From positions 158,969 to 222,968 of the forward strand of contig CAXULW010000002.1 of NCBI GenBank assembly GCA_964252015.1: a stretch of 64,000 nt of DNA, written 5' to 3'. The position numbers were made by a program, and so were the translations under genes. This DNA comes from CAXSBR01 sp964252015. Its GTDB lineage: Bacteria > Actinomycetota > Actinomycetes > Mycobacteriales > Jatrophihabitantaceae. The notes beneath the pieces were generated by a model that saw only the letters and a program-made list of their open reading frames with translations, had not been told where the DNA came from and did no database searches. Shown one piece after another: positions 25,083 through 34,823 of the stretch (the stretch's first letter is position 1; each line of letters begins with the position of its first letter).

Positions 25083-28000
25083 ATGGCCAATTCGCAGCAA
25101 GCGGAGCCGCGCGTCACGGAGCTGACCCAGTCAATCCGCCTCGCGACGACAATGACCGGCGGGGTCAGTTTGGCCATCTGGATGGGCGGAGTGGCCCGCA
25201 AGATCAACCTGCTGTCGCAAGCCTCGGACTGGCGCAAAAAGAACCTATTGCCAGCGCAATGGAGGTCCGATGACGAGACCCAAAAGGTTCTGGAGCTGTA
25301 CTTCAAACTCATCGACCTGCTCGACGTGACCGTCGATACCGATGTCCTTTCCGGCACGAGCGCGGGCGGAATCAACGCCGCACTGCTCGGGTACTGCCGC
25401 GCGGCCCATTGCGACCTGGGCACGCTACGCGGGATGTGGCTCGACCTCGGCTCACTTATCGACCTGCTTCGTAACCCGACGGACGCGCAGATTCCTTCGC
25501 TGATGTATGGCGATCAGAAGCTGTTCAATGACCTTTACAAGGCGATCCCGACATTGACGCCGTGTAAGGAGGAATCGAAGCCCGACCGGACCCCGCGCAC
25601 GACGGTGCTCATCACGACGACGCTCATCAACGGCGAGACCAGCCGGTTTACCGACTCCTATGGCACCTTGGTGCAGGACATCAACCACCGCGGACTTTTC
25701 ACGTTCACCGAGGACAGCCTCAACGCGGAGACGGCCCCGGCGCTTGCCCTGGCCGGTCGCAGCACCGCATCCTTCCCGGCCGCGTTCGAACCCGGCTTCG
25801 TCCCGTTCGATCAAGGAACGCCAGCGACGAATCTGGTTCAACCGCGGCCGGCGATGTCGCGCTACGCGAACATCACCCGAGCCCACTGGGTCGCGGACGG
25901 CGGCTTGTTGGACAACCAGCCGCTGGACGTCATGCTCGAGCGCATTTTTGACCGGCGCGCCAGTGGTCCCGTCCGCCGTGTCCTGCTGTTCGTGACTCCG
26001 AGCGCCGGGCCGAGCCCCGAGACGCTTCCACCGCCGCCGGTCGACGAGTTGACCGCGCCGCTGGGACTGGTTGACGGCCTGCTCAAGGATTTCGGCGCGG
26101 CGGTGAGCCAGTCGATCGCGTCGAGCCTGCGGGCGGTACACAATCACAGCGACCGGATCGACGCGCGGACGGAGTCGCGCGAACAGCTGGCCGCGCTGGC
26201 CAATCGCCTGGCCGACCCGCGGTTGTTGACCGTGGATGTGCTCGCGGACTACCGGTTCCGCGAGGCGGACATCCTGGCCCGCAAGGTGGTTGCCGCGCTG
26301 ATGAGGCAGGCAAGCGCGTGGGCCGGAGAAGGGCTTGGTGGGAATGCCGGCATGCGCACGCTGCCCCCATCGTGGGCCACCGACCTCACCCAGCCCGACG
26401 TCGAGCAGCTATGCCGCGACGCCGTGGTCGCCGACCAACTCAGACGTGCGGTAGCCGCCGGCGGAGCCTCGTTGGAAACGACGCTGCCGGACACGATCGA
26501 CGAACTGGTCGAGTTCGGTCGACCGGCCTTCGACGAGGCCAAAGCCGCCGCTCTGACCGTGGTTCGTTGCGGATACCAGCTCGCCCGCACGCCCGACGAT
26601 CGAAAGGGCTTGGCCGAGCTGACCCGGGCGGTACACGCTTCCCGGCCCGAGGACACAGACAGCAACGGCGTGGCGCAGGTGGACGTCGACGCGTTCGTTC
26701 GCGACGAACTCGACCCGGAGGACAACGTCTATTCCCGGGAGGCCCTGGCCGCGACCGCGGTCGCCCTGGCGCGGAAGTACCAAGCCAACCGGGCGGTAAC
26801 CGCAGGCTCGTGGACGGATCTCGGGACCGCTCTGCTCCCGAGCCCGAGTGGGAAACTCCTACGCAGCTTGCTTACCCGAACCGTGGCTGAGCTGGCTGGT
26901 CGGCAGGCACCCGCCGCAGGTTCGCTCACGGCCCGGCGCACCGATGCCGCCAAGCAGCTGGGTACGTACTTGACCTACCTGGGGCTGACCGACGATGTAG
27001 CGGGCCCATCGGCACATGACGGCGGGCGTCGACCTGCTGATCAGCCGCCCGATCGCGCAGCCACCGAGGTCGCGTTGCGCTTGTTCGATCTTGCCGCGAC
27101 CCAGCGGGCGATGACCCCGATCGACGCGCCGGTCGATCAGCCGCTGGAACTCATCCAGCTCAGTGCTGATACGCGCACCCTGCTGGACCCGGCCCGCCAG
27201 ACCGCGACCAGCAAACTCACCGGGGAGCAGCTGCACCACTTCGGCGCGTTCTACAAACGTTCCTGGCGGGCCAATGACTGGATGTGGGGGCGGTTGGACG
27301 GCGCGGGTTGGCTCGTGCATCTGCTGCTGGATCCACGCCGGATTCAGACGATCGTCGACGCATCGGATGACCATCAGGGCGACAACGCGGCCTGGTTCGT
27401 GGGGCAGCTCGAGGCGATCTGCGGATCCTCGCTGCAGAACACCAAGAGGATCAACATCGCCCCGACCGGCGCGCCCGCGGACTACGTCACCGCTGAGAGA
27501 ATCATGGCGGAACTCGCCTTCCTCGACGATCCCACGATGGCGATGCCGTTGAGTGTGCCGTTGACGTCGCTGTGGTTGGTTCAGGCCTGGCAGACGCACA
27601 TCGCCGCCGAGGAGATTCCCGCTATCGTCGACGCGATCTGCGATCCGGGCGACGGCTCCCAACGAAACGCGATCGCCACTCGACCGCCAGGACTAGCCGC
27701 GGAGTGGGTCCGAGACGTTCGCAAAGCCGCTGCGCCCGCTGCAGTCGCCGGCGGCGCGGCCGGAGCCGGCCAGGGGCGCCGGCACGTGCAAGCCGGCGCA
27801 GCGGTGCGAGTTCCGACGAGCAGTGGTCCACGCAGACATTCGGGGTCGATCAGATACCGAAGTGCCAAGCCCTCAGGCCCGCCGGCCGCTGGCCTCGGTC
27901 CGATTCCGCTAGACGCGGTTGCCGGCCTGTTGCGCAGTTGCCCGGTCCCGCAGGAAACCCTCGCCGACAACCGGGGAACGCCGCTGATGGTGCGCACGGT

Positions 28001-28706
28001 GGCGAAAGTGGCTGCCACCACCGCCGCCTGCGCCGGTTCGATCAAACAACTGCCGGGCGGCATCCGGCCCGCGCTCACGTCGCTGCACACCGTCACTCTC
28101 GCCGGGTACCGCGTCACGAATGGTGTCGGCGGCAAACTCCGCGCCATGATCCTGGCGGGTTTTGTCGCCCTGGTCCTCGGAATCGCGCTGGCGATCCAAC
28201 AGACCGACCTGTTCGGTATCGCCGGCATGGGACTGGCCGCCGCCGGCCTCTACCTCATCGTGATCGCGGCCTGGCAGTCGAGCAAATTGTTGTTCAACGC
28301 CGTCGTCTCGGTCACGCTCACCGCGGCGGTCGCATCCCTGGCCCTGCCCACCGTGCGCCGCGGCCTGTTCGGCGGCACGTCCAAGACGGACGTCGGCGTC
28401 GTCGGTCGCGCGGTCCCCTGGCTCGGCAACGCCTGGTGGCACCCGCTCGTCGCCCTGCTCGCGTTCCTTCTGGCCCCAGCCCTGCTGGCGATAATCTTCG
28501 ACGCCGTCCGGCATCGTCAGCCCAAGCCCGTCGATCCGAAGAAGCAGCCAAGCGCGGACCGGCGGCCCGCCATCACGCCAGCAGACGACCGGTCTTCGCA
28601 CCGCACCACGTCGGCCAAGAGCCCCGGCGCGGCAAGTCAGCCAGCTCAGGTGCCAACTTCCGCCAATGCCCCTGCGGATCGGGCTACGAAGGTCAACGCT
28701 GGTTAG
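25083..28706 (+). CDS. Large patatin-like phospholipase with C-terminal membrane segments (DUF3376 type)
   Basis: 1207 residues with a strong GGGGGAA ribosome-binding site. The N-terminal third is a patatin domain: an oxyanion-type TGGVSLAIWMGGVARKIN, the nucleophile elbow GTSAG with Ser93, and the second dyad residue Asp272 in VADGGLLDNQP. The long middle part fits the DUF3376 extension of actinobacterial patatin-like proteins. Residues about 1020-1150 contain four hydrophobic stretches (for example AMILAGFVALVLGIALAI), and the tail is basic and Pro/Ser-rich. It should act as a membrane-bound acyl hydrolase, probably on phospholipids. A decayed copy of its first codons lies 1.1 kb upstream. 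No cyclase or sensor gene is near, so a CBASS role is not supported. Confidence 0.9.
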   Translation: MANSQQAEPRVTELTQSIRLATTMTGGVSLAIWMGGVARKINLLSQASDWRKKNLLPAQWRSDDETQKVLELYFKLIDLLDVTVDTDVLSGTSAGGINAALLGYCRAAHCDLGTLRGMWLDLGSLIDLLRNPTDAQIPSLMYGDQKLFNDLYKAIPTLTPCKEESKPDRTPRTTVLITTTLINGETSRFTDSYGTLVQDINHRGLFTFTEDSLNAETAPALALAGRSTASFPAAFEPGFVPFDQGTPATNLVQPRPAMSRYANITRAHWVADGGLLDNQPLDVMLERIFDRRASGPVRRVLLFVTPSAGPSPETLPPPPVDELTAPLGLVDGLLKDFGAAVSQSIASSLRAVHNHSDRIDARTESREQLAALANRLADPRLLTVDVLADYRFREADILARKVVAALMRQASAWAGEGLGGNAGMRTLPPSWATDLTQPDVEQLCRDAVVADQLRRAVAAGGASLETTLPDTIDELVEFGRPAFDEAKAAALTVVRCGYQLARTPDDRKGLAELTRAVHASRPEDTDSNGVAQVDVDAFVRDELDPEDNVYSREALAATAVALARKYQANRAVTAGSWTDLGTALLPSPSGKLLRSLLTRTVAELAGRQAPAAGSLTARRTDAAKQLGTYLTYLGLTDDVAGPSAHDGGRRPADQPPDRAATEVALRLFDLAATQRAMTPIDAPVDQPLELIQLSADTRTLLDPARQTATSKLTGEQLHHFGAFYKRSWRANDWMWGRLDGAGWLVHLLLDPRRIQTIVDASDDHQGDNAAWFVGQLEAICGSSLQNTKRINIAPTGAPADYVTAERIMAELAFLDDPTMAMPLSVPLTSLWLVQAWQTHIAAEEIPAIVDAICDPGDGSQRNAIATRPPGLAAEWVRDVRKAAAPAAVAGGAAGAGQGRRHVQAGAAVRVPTSSGPRRHSGSIRYRSAKPSGPPAAGLGPIPLDAVAGLLRSCPVPQETLADNRGTPLMVRTVAKVAATTAACAGSIKQLPGGIRPALTSLHTVTLAGYRVTNGVGGKLRAMILAGFVALVLGIALAIQQTDLFGIAGMGLAAAGLYLIVIAAWQSSKLLFNAVVSVTLTAAVASLALPTVRRGLFGGTSKTDVGVVGRAVPWLGNAWWHPLVALLAFLLAPALLAIIFDAVRHRQPKPVDPKKQPSADRRPAITPADDRSSHRTTSAKSPGAASQPAQVPTSANAPADRATKVNAG

Positions 28707-28823
28707 CCTGCGCCGGCGCGCGAATGTTCGCCTACCTCGGCACCGCCTGAGCCACCAGCATCCGGCTCTCGGCCATCCACGACTACTACCTCGAGTGCGG
28801 CATGTCGGCTCGCCGGATCGAAC

Positions 28824-29267
28824 TCACGCATAACGCGCCGCGCCGGCGTTGGCGAGCGCGTCCGCCCGCTCGTTGCCTTCGTCGCCGGAATGGCCCTTGA
28901 CCCAGTGCCAGTGCACCTGGTGGCGCGCGGCTTCCCGGTCGAGCTCTCGCCACAGATCGGCGTTCTTGACCGGCTTCTTGTCGGCCGTCACCCAGCCCCG
29001 TCGCTTCCAGTTGTGGATCCATTGGGTGATGCCTTGGCGGACGTACTGGCTGTCGGTGTAGATCGCAACTTCGCACGGACGCTTCAGCGCCGCCAGCGCC
29101 TGGATGACCGCGGTCAGCTCCATGCGGTTGTTGGTCGTGAGGGCCGCACCACCCGACAGTTCGCGTTCGTGCCCACCACTGCGCATCCACACTCCCCAAC
29201 CGCCCGGGCCCGGGTTTCCCTTGCACGCCCCGTCGGTGTAGATGACGACGGTCGACGACGCGGGCAC
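28824..29267 (-). CDS. rnhA: Ribonuclease HI
   Basis: 147 residues, the length of a stand-alone RNase HI. The four catalytic carboxylates are in place: Asp12 (IYTDGACKGNPG), Glu50 (NNRMELTAV), Asp72 (IYTDSQYV) and Asp136 (GNERADALA), with the basic loop WKRRGWVTADKKPVKN. It cleaves RNA in RNA-DNA hybrids with Mg2+. The GTG start at 29267 is preceded by TAAGGT exactly at -12 to -7, indicating a leaderless transcript. It stands alone between the patatin gene and the divergent YihY gene. Confidence 0.96.
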   Translation of the reverse strand: MPASSTVVIYTDGACKGNPGPGGWGVWMRSGGHERELSGGAALTTNNRMELTAVIQALAALKRPCEVAIYTDSQYVRQGITQWIHNWKRRGWVTADKKPVKNADLWRELDREAARHQVHWHWVKGHSGDEGNERADALANAGAARYA

Positions 29268-29273
29268 ATCTGC

Positions 29274-29279
29274 ACCTTA
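29274..29279 (-). promoter_or_regulatory. -10 box for leaderless rnhA
   Basis: On the minus strand TAAGGT lies six bases before the GTG, the spacing expected when transcription starts at the start codon. Confidence 0.6.
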
Positions 29280-29398
29280 GGCCGAGGACTCGGCGTACAT
29301 GCGGGTTGAAGAATCGGCTTTCTATTCCTGCAGAGGACGTGCGGGGTTAGCCTGACGGCAACGATTCGTTGGGCGCTGGCGGTCGAGAGGGCGGCACG

Positions 29399-30508
29399 AT
29401 GGGCACTCGAACTATTGGTTGCTTGTCCATTTCGGTCATTCGCGCCGCCTTTCGACACCGCACCAATGCGCACGCCGCGGAGATGGCTTTCTTCGGGCTT
29501 CTTTCCCTCGTCCCCGCGACGATCACGATGGGCGGCATCCTGCACGTGTTCGCCCGCGTCGGCGGACCCGAGCTCGCCCTCCGGGGACAGGACGGGGCGA
29601 CGGCCGCGATCCGATTGCTCATCGGGCCGAAGTTGGCGGACTCGGTGATCAACCCGTTCGTCAAGACCCAATTGTCGCAATCACGCGGGTTGGCGATCAC
29701 CGGGCTCGTGGTGACGACGTGGCTGATGAGCCGGATCTTCTACGCCCTGTCCCACGCCCTGGACGCCGCCTTCGACGTGTCTGATCCCCGCCGCTCTCTG
29801 GTCCAACGCTGCGTCTCCCTGGTGCACGCGATCGGGGTCGTTTTCATCATCGCGATCACGCTTGCGGTCATGGTGCTCGGCTGGCGCAGCGGAACCGTGG
29901 GTATGGACCGGTTCTTGGGCCGCGTGCCGGTGGTCGCGCAGACGTGGGCCGTGATCCGGTGGCCGCTGCTCATCGGGGTCCTGCTCGGCGTCATCATCGC
30001 CCTGTACCGGTACGGACCCAACGTCAAGCTCTCGTGGCGGCAGTGCCTGCCCGGCGCCGCGCTGGCCGTGGTGTTGTGGATCGCGGCAGCCGCTGCGTTC
30101 CGGGCCTACCTGCTGGTCGGAGCCGGGGCACCGACCGGGGTGAAATCGTCGGATCCGAACGTGGTGCTGATCGGCCGTGCCATCGGCGCATCGATCGGTA
30201 CCGGAATCTGGATGTACTTCTCGGCGCTGGCCATCCTGACCGGCGCCGAACTGAACGGCGTGCTGCTCCGCCACGAAGCCGCGGCCGCCGAGCTCTCCCC
30301 GGCCGACTACTACCGCTCGTTCCGCAAGTCGCTCCACAACCCGCACCCGGTCCGCAACGCACTCGCCTACGGGCACGGGTTTGCGCAGCGGCATCCGCGC
30401 GCCCATCTGCCCGTGTCGCTGCACCAGCGCCCGCATCAGGATCATCACCCTGGTCAGGCCGCAGCCGACCCGCTGCGGGTCGGCGACCATGAGCGGGCTC
30501 GGCACTAG
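29399..30508 (+). CDS. YihY/BrkB-family membrane protein
   Basis: 369 residues from ATG 29399 (GAGAGGG upstream). Six membrane segments; EMAFFGLLSLVPATITMGGI is the first-helix signature of the YihY/BrkB family (formerly thought to be RNase BN), followed by LSHALDAAFDV and the SWRQCLPGAALAVVLWIAAA block before helix 4. TGAELNGVLLRHEAA lies near the end. Function in the family is unresolved; an inner-membrane transporter or envelope role is assumed. It is not clearly coupled to the next gene, which begins 43 bases later. Confidence 0.9.
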   Translation: MGTRTIGCLSISVIRAAFRHRTNAHAAEMAFFGLLSLVPATITMGGILHVFARVGGPELALRGQDGATAAIRLLIGPKLADSVINPFVKTQLSQSRGLAITGLVVTTWLMSRIFYALSHALDAAFDVSDPRRSLVQRCVSLVHAIGVVFIIAITLAVMVLGWRSGTVGMDRFLGRVPVVAQTWAVIRWPLLIGVLLGVIIALYRYGPNVKLSWRQCLPGAALAVVLWIAAAAAFRAYLLVGAGAPTGVKSSDPNVVLIGRAIGASIGTGIWMYFSALAILTGAELNGVLLRHEAAAAELSPADYYRSFRKSLHNPHPVRNALAYGHGFAQRHPRAHLPVSLHQRPHQDHHPGQAAADPLRVGDHERARH

Positions 30509-30551
30509 CCCGCTCGGCGCCAGCAGTCCGCGCGACTGCAAGCATGGCGGG

Positions 30552-31376
30552 ATGGAATACGACCCGACTCAGTACCTCGGGGCGGCCCCCTTCTACCTGC
30601 GGGGGCGGCCGGGCTATTCGGCCGATCTGGCCAACGTGCTGGTCGGCGAGCTCGGGCTGGACGGCACCGGCCACCTGGTGGACGTCGGCAGTGGGCCCGG
30701 GACGGTGGGCGTGCAGCTGGCCCGGTTGTTCGACCGCGTCACGCTGGTGGAGCCTGATCCAGGCATGCTCGCCGAAGCCCGCGTCCATGCCGCGGCCGCC
30801 GGACTGAGCTCGGTCGATTTTGTCCGGGCCACCGCGGAGGATCTGCCCGAGCTCGGGTTGAGACCGGTGCGAACGGTCACCTTCGGCCAGTCGTTTCACC
30901 GCACGAACCGGAACGTGGTGGCCGAGGCGGTCTATGACTTACTCGAGCCGGGCGGGTCGCTGGTTCTGATCAGCCATGACCCGACCCGACCGGCCCCGCC
31001 GGCGCCCCCGGGCACCTCGCCGATCCCGCACGATCAGATCCGCGAGCTGATCACGACCTTCTTGCGGTCCGAGTTGCGATCGGGCCGCCGGCTCGTCGCG
31101 AACTACAGCGTCGAGCCGTTCGAGCAGACCGTTGCGCGCACCTCGTTCGGCGCCCCGCGCACCGTGTTCGCCCCCGGCCGCCCGGACATCATCCGCGACG
31201 TTGACGAGGTCGTCGCCGGCTGCCTGTCCATGTCCTACGCGGCCCCGCACCTGTTCGGTGCCCGCCTGGCCGAGTTCACCGCCGCACTACACGAGCTTCT
31301 GCAGCGGCACTCGCCGAACGGGCGGTTCTGGGACTGGCCGGGCGATACGCAGATCGTCATCGCCACCCGTCCCTGA
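30552..31376 (+). CDS. Class I SAM-dependent methyltransferase
   Basis: 274 residues from ATG 30552. The nucleotide-binding motif LVDVGSGPGTVGVQLARLF is followed by an acidic end of strand 2 (LVEPDPGM) and a later LLEPGGSLVLIS block, so the Rossmann methyltransferase fold is complete. AAGCAT at -12 to -7 weakly suggests a leaderless start. The N-terminal YLRGRPGYS resembles small-molecule methyltransferases of the UbiE/COQ5-like group. The acceptor is unknown, and no pathway partner lies next to it. Confidence 0.87.
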   Translation: MEYDPTQYLGAAPFYLRGRPGYSADLANVLVGELGLDGTGHLVDVGSGPGTVGVQLARLFDRVTLVEPDPGMLAEARVHAAAAGLSSVDFVRATAEDLPELGLRPVRTVTFGQSFHRTNRNVVAEAVYDLLEPGGSLVLISHDPTRPAPPAPPGTSPIPHDQIRELITTFLRSELRSGRRLVANYSVEPFEQTVARTSFGAPRTVFAPGRPDIIRDVDEVVAGCLSMSYAAPHLFGARLAEFTAALHELLQRHSPNGRFWDWPGDTQIVIATRP

Positions 31377-31406
31377 GCACCGGCGGAGGCCGACCGAACC
31401 GTCGGG

Positions 31407-32879
31407 TCAGCAGTGCACGATGCGCGAGACCCCGGTTCGGCGTGGATCGGCAACGGCCTCGAGTTCACCGTTCGGTCCCGTACGAGCGGCGCCCACACCG
31501 CCGAAGTACATCGTCAGGTCGGTCTCGATTCGGATCTGCTCGTCGGCTCGGGTGGGGCGATGGACGTGGACGCGGGGGTGGCACACCGCTTCGTGCAGCG
31601 ACATTCCGCCGCTGATGTAGCCGGCGAGGACCTGAGCCAGCGCGGTGGTGATCCGGTCGGCGCCCGGCGACCCGACGGCCAGGATGGAACCGTCGCGGTG
31701 GCGCCCGACGGTCGGTGCCATGTTGGACAGCAACCGCGAGCCGGGGGCGCGGGCGTACAGACCGGCGGGGTTGAGCTCCTGTTCACCGAGACAGTTGTTG
31801 AGCCAGATGCCGGTGCCCGCGGCGATCATGCCCGCGCCGTAGCCGCTGGACACGGTCACCGAACAGCCCAAGCCGTCGCTGTCCGTGGCCGACACGTGCA
31901 CGGTCGAACCCGACTCCAGGACCGCTGCGGCGTCGCGGTCGAGCCGGTCGAGGAACGCGCGGGCGTCCGTGGCGAGGTCGGTGCTCGCGTCGAGAACGTC
32001 GAGACGGTGTCCGAGCACGGCGCGCTGGACGCGGACCAGCCAATCGCGGGCGTCGTCGTCCCAGGCCCCATCCATCCGACCGTCGAGCAGCCGCAACATG
32101 GCCGCGAGACAGACGCCGCCGACCGATGGAGGTGGCGCCGTCGCCAACGTCCAGCCGCCCATACGGGTGACCAGCGCCGGGCGCACGACCGGGGCGTAGG
32201 CGGCCAGGTCAGCCATGGCCAGCATCCCGCCCCGGTCGAGGACGTCCGCGCTGATCAGGCGGGCCAGCTCACCGGTGTGCAGCACGCTCGGACCCTGCTC
32301 GGCGATCAACTCGAGCGACCGGGCCAGATCCAGAAGCACGATCGGCTCGCTGGTGATCGCCCCGTGTTCGTCGTGCAGTGCGGCCCGGCTGGCCGGATCC
32401 CAACCGAAGATGTCCTCGTGCACGAACCCGAGATAGAACCGCGACGCCGCACTCAGCCGGAAACCCGAGCGCGCGACGTCGATCGCCGGAGCGACGATGT
32501 CCGACCAGGGCAGGCGCCCGTCGCGTCGCGACGCTTCCTCCAGCGCCGCCACCGCACCGGGCACGGCCACCGACCCCGGACCGACCGTGATGTCCAGGCC
32601 CCCGCCGTACTGCGTGCTGACGTCCCAGGTGCCCCCGCGCACGACACCGTCACGCCCTGGCATGTCCATCCAGCCATCGACGGTGTACGCGGCACCATCG
32701 CCCGCCGGCTGCACGGTCACGAAACCGCCCGAACTCACGGTCACGACCCCGACCTCGTTGACCATCGTCACCAGGATCGCGGCCAGCGCGGCGTCGACCG
32801 CATTGCCTCCCGCGCGGACGACTCGCTCGCCCGCATCGGCGGCCGCCTGGTTCGGGGCGGCGATGGCAACGTCGGTCAT
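31407..32879 (-). CDS. Gamma-glutamyltransferase
   Basis: 490 residues. The N-terminal APNQAAADAGERVVRAGGNA is the glutamate-site entrance typical of the family; the small-subunit nucleophile is Thr326 in GSTVHVSATDSDG, where the precursor would autocleave, and NNCLGEQELNP with SNMAPTV follows. No signal peptide is seen, so it may stay in the cytoplasm, unlike the periplasmic enzymes of enteric bacteria. It would move the gamma-glutamyl group of glutathione or, in actinobacteria, of other gamma-glutamyl compounds, since mycothiol replaces glutathione. No operon partner is evident. Confidence 0.9.
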   Translation of the reverse strand: MTDVAIAAPNQAAADAGERVVRAGGNAVDAALAAILVTMVNEVGVVTVSSGGFVTVQPAGDGAAYTVDGWMDMPGRDGVVRGGTWDVSTQYGGGLDITVGPGSVAVPGAVAALEEASRRDGRLPWSDIVAPAIDVARSGFRLSAASRFYLGFVHEDIFGWDPASRAALHDEHGAITSEPIVLLDLARSLELIAEQGPSVLHTGELARLISADVLDRGGMLAMADLAAYAPVVRPALVTRMGGWTLATAPPPSVGGVCLAAMLRLLDGRMDGAWDDDARDWLVRVQRAVLGHRLDVLDASTDLATDARAFLDRLDRDAAAVLESGSTVHVSATDSDGLGCSVTVSSGYGAGMIAAGTGIWLNNCLGEQELNPAGLYARAPGSRLLSNMAPTVGRHRDGSILAVGSPGADRITTALAQVLAGYISGGMSLHEAVCHPRVHVHRPTRADEQIRIETDLTMYFGGVGAARTGPNGELEAVADPRRTGVSRIVHC

Positions 32880-32955
32880 CCCGCAGACGCTACTGACCGG
32901 TCCACGGGACTGGGTTCGGCGTCGCTTCGTGGGTGCTTTCCGGTAAACCTTAGGA

Positions 32956-33822
32956 GTGCGTTACTCGGTCAACATTCCGAATTTCGGCGACTTTGCCGAC
33001 GCCCGAGTGGTGGCCAGGGTCGCAGCGGCGGCCGAGAGCGCGGGCTGGGACGCCTTGTTCATCTGGGATCACGTCGTCCACGACAAGCAACTGCGCCGCG
33101 GACAACCGTTCGGCGATCCGTGGATGCTGTTGACCGCGGCCGCACTGGCGACATCGCGGCTGGGGCTGGGCCCCCTGGTGACACCGGTCGCCCGTCGCCG
33201 TCCGGAACAGCTGGCCCGCCAGGTCGCCACCCTGGACGCGCTGTCCGGCGGCCGGGTGATCTTCGGCGCCGGGTTGGGTGGCCCGATCGAGGACGAGTTC
33301 GCCAGCTTCGGCGACACCACCGACCCGCGGGTTCTGGCCGAGCGGCTCGACGAGGGACTGGGGCTCTTGAGCCGCTACTGGTCGGGCGAGACGGTCAACC
33401 ATGACGGGCCGCACTACCGCGTCCGGGACACCGCGTTGCTGCCGGCCACCGTCCAGCGCCCCCGACCGCCGGTGTGGATCGCCGGCTACTGGCCCAACCG
33501 CCGGCCGATGCGCCGCGCCGCGGTTTGGGACGGTGCCGTGCCGCTGTTCGAGTCCGCCCGCCACGGCCACGCCCCTTCGCCGGTTGAGGTCCGCGATCTG
33601 GCTGACTACATCGGCGAGCAGCGCGACGGTCGCGCCGGTGAACCGTTCGAGATCGTCGTCGGAGGCGCCAGCGACCCCTCGTCCGCGGCGGAGCTCATCC
33701 AGCCGTTGCGGGAAGCCGGCGCCACGTGGTGGGACGAACGCCAGGTGCAGACCAACCCCGACCATCACCGTGCCGACGCGGTGCTGCGCCGCGTCGAAGC
33801 GGGACCTCCCGCGACGTCGTAG
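32956..33822 (+). CDS. LLM-class flavin-dependent oxidoreductase
   Basis: 288 residues starting YSVNIPNFGDFADARVVARV, with AAESAGWDALFIWDHV as the typical luciferase-like barrel strand and LSGGRVIFGAGLGGP later in the chain. The GTG start is preceded directly by AGGA, and TAAACC stands upstream. Such proteins use FMNH2 or F420H2; the sequence does not decide between them. It is divergent from the gamma-glutamyltransferase and convergent with the SDR gene, so no operon can be drawn. Confidence 0.88.
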   Translation: MRYSVNIPNFGDFADARVVARVAAAAESAGWDALFIWDHVVHDKQLRRGQPFGDPWMLLTAAALATSRLGLGPLVTPVARRRPEQLARQVATLDALSGGRVIFGAGLGGPIEDEFASFGDTTDPRVLAERLDEGLGLLSRYWSGETVNHDGPHYRVRDTALLPATVQRPRPPVWIAGYWPNRRPMRRAAVWDGAVPLFESARHGHAPSPVEVRDLADYIGEQRDGRAGEPFEIVVGGASDPSSAAELIQPLREAGATWWDERQVQTNPDHHRADAVLRRVEAGPPATS

Positions 33823-33852
33823 GCCGGTGTCGTGAGCCGATGACGTGAGCGG

Positions 33853-34617
33853 TCAGCCTCGGCCGACGAACGGCATCGCGGTGGCCATCACGGTGAGGGC
33901 CAATACGTTCGCGTCGAGCGGCAGGCTGGCCATGTAGACGACGGCGCGCGCGACGTCGTCGACCGACATCGTGGGCTCGGTCCGGGTGGTGCCGTCGGGC
34001 TGGCGCAACGGGGTCACACCGTCGGCGTTGATCGCGGTAGCCGCGTTCCCGATGTCGATCTGCCCGCACGCGATGTGGTGTCTGCGACCGTCCAGGGCGG
34101 TGGAGCGGGTCAGTCCGGTGATCGCGTGCTTCGTCGCGGTATACGCGACCGAGTCCGGCCGCGGCGCGTGCGCCGAGATCGACCCGTTGTTGATGATCCG
34201 ACCACCCTGCGGACGCTGGTCGCGCATGTGGCGTACCGCGGCGCGGGTGCACAGGAACGCCCCGGTCAGGTTCGTCGCGACCGCGTCCTGCCACTGGGCG
34301 AGCGTCAGGTCCTCGATCGGTGTCGGTGCAAGGATGATCCCGGCGTTGTTGAACAGCAGATCGACTCGGCCGAAGCGGTCGGTCGCGGCGTCGAACAGCC
34401 GCGTCACCGACGCCTCGTCGCGCACGTCGCACTGCACCGGGAATGACCGGCCACCGGCGGCGTCGATCCGGTCACACACCTCGCGCAGCAGCGGCAGCCG
34501 GCGACCCGCGGCCACCACCGCGAACCCGGCGCCGGCCAGCTCCCGGGCGCAGGCGCGGCCGATGCCGCTGCTCGCGCCGGTGATGACAGCGATCCGCTGC
34601 GCACCGTCATCGGCCAT
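33853..34617 (-). CDS. Short-chain dehydrogenase/reductase
   Basis: 254 residues from ATG 34617; the longer frame upstream is an unlikely extension. Cofactor motif TGASSGIG at 13-20, NNAG at 90-93, and the active-site Ser146, Tyr159 and Lys163 (YTATK) are all in place. The loop after strand 2 is AAGRRL, so NADP(H) is likely. Its nearest functional relatives cannot be told. It converges on the LLM gene with about 30 bases between stops. Confidence 0.93.
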   Translation of the reverse strand: MADDGAQRIAVITGASSGIGRACARELAGAGFAVVAAGRRLPLLREVCDRIDAAGGRSFPVQCDVRDEASVTRLFDAATDRFGRVDLLFNNAGIILAPTPIEDLTLAQWQDAVATNLTGAFLCTRAAVRHMRDQRPQGGRIINNGSISAHAPRPDSVAYTATKHAITGLTRSTALDGRRHHIACGQIDIGNAATAINADGVTPLRQPDGTTRTEPTMSVDDVARAVVYMASLPLDANVLALTVMATAMPFVGRG

Positions 34618-34823
34618 GACTCTCGCGACCTTTCCTGCGTACCGGTACTGGCTCGGGCCAGTATCGACCCGCCAGACCCGGCCCGCGAAGACGGTGGCGA
34701 TTGCCCTGGCCGCTACCGACGCGACCGGGTTTCCCGGCACCGGCCCGGTCAGGCGCCCGGACGGTGGCCCACTGCCGGCCCGCTGCCCGGGCCCCGGTCA
34801 CCGCCCGTTCGGTTGGCCCGGTC

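Noticed and set aside
25083..28706. Patatin-like protein as effector of a CBASS-type defence system
   Set aside because: No nucleotidyltransferase, sensor or ancillary defence gene in the neighbourhood; the long DUF3376 and membrane tail differ from short defence patatins.
31413..33404. 663-codon plus-strand frame over gamma-glutamyltransferase and the LLM gene
   Set aside because: Crosses two real genes of both strands, no family character.
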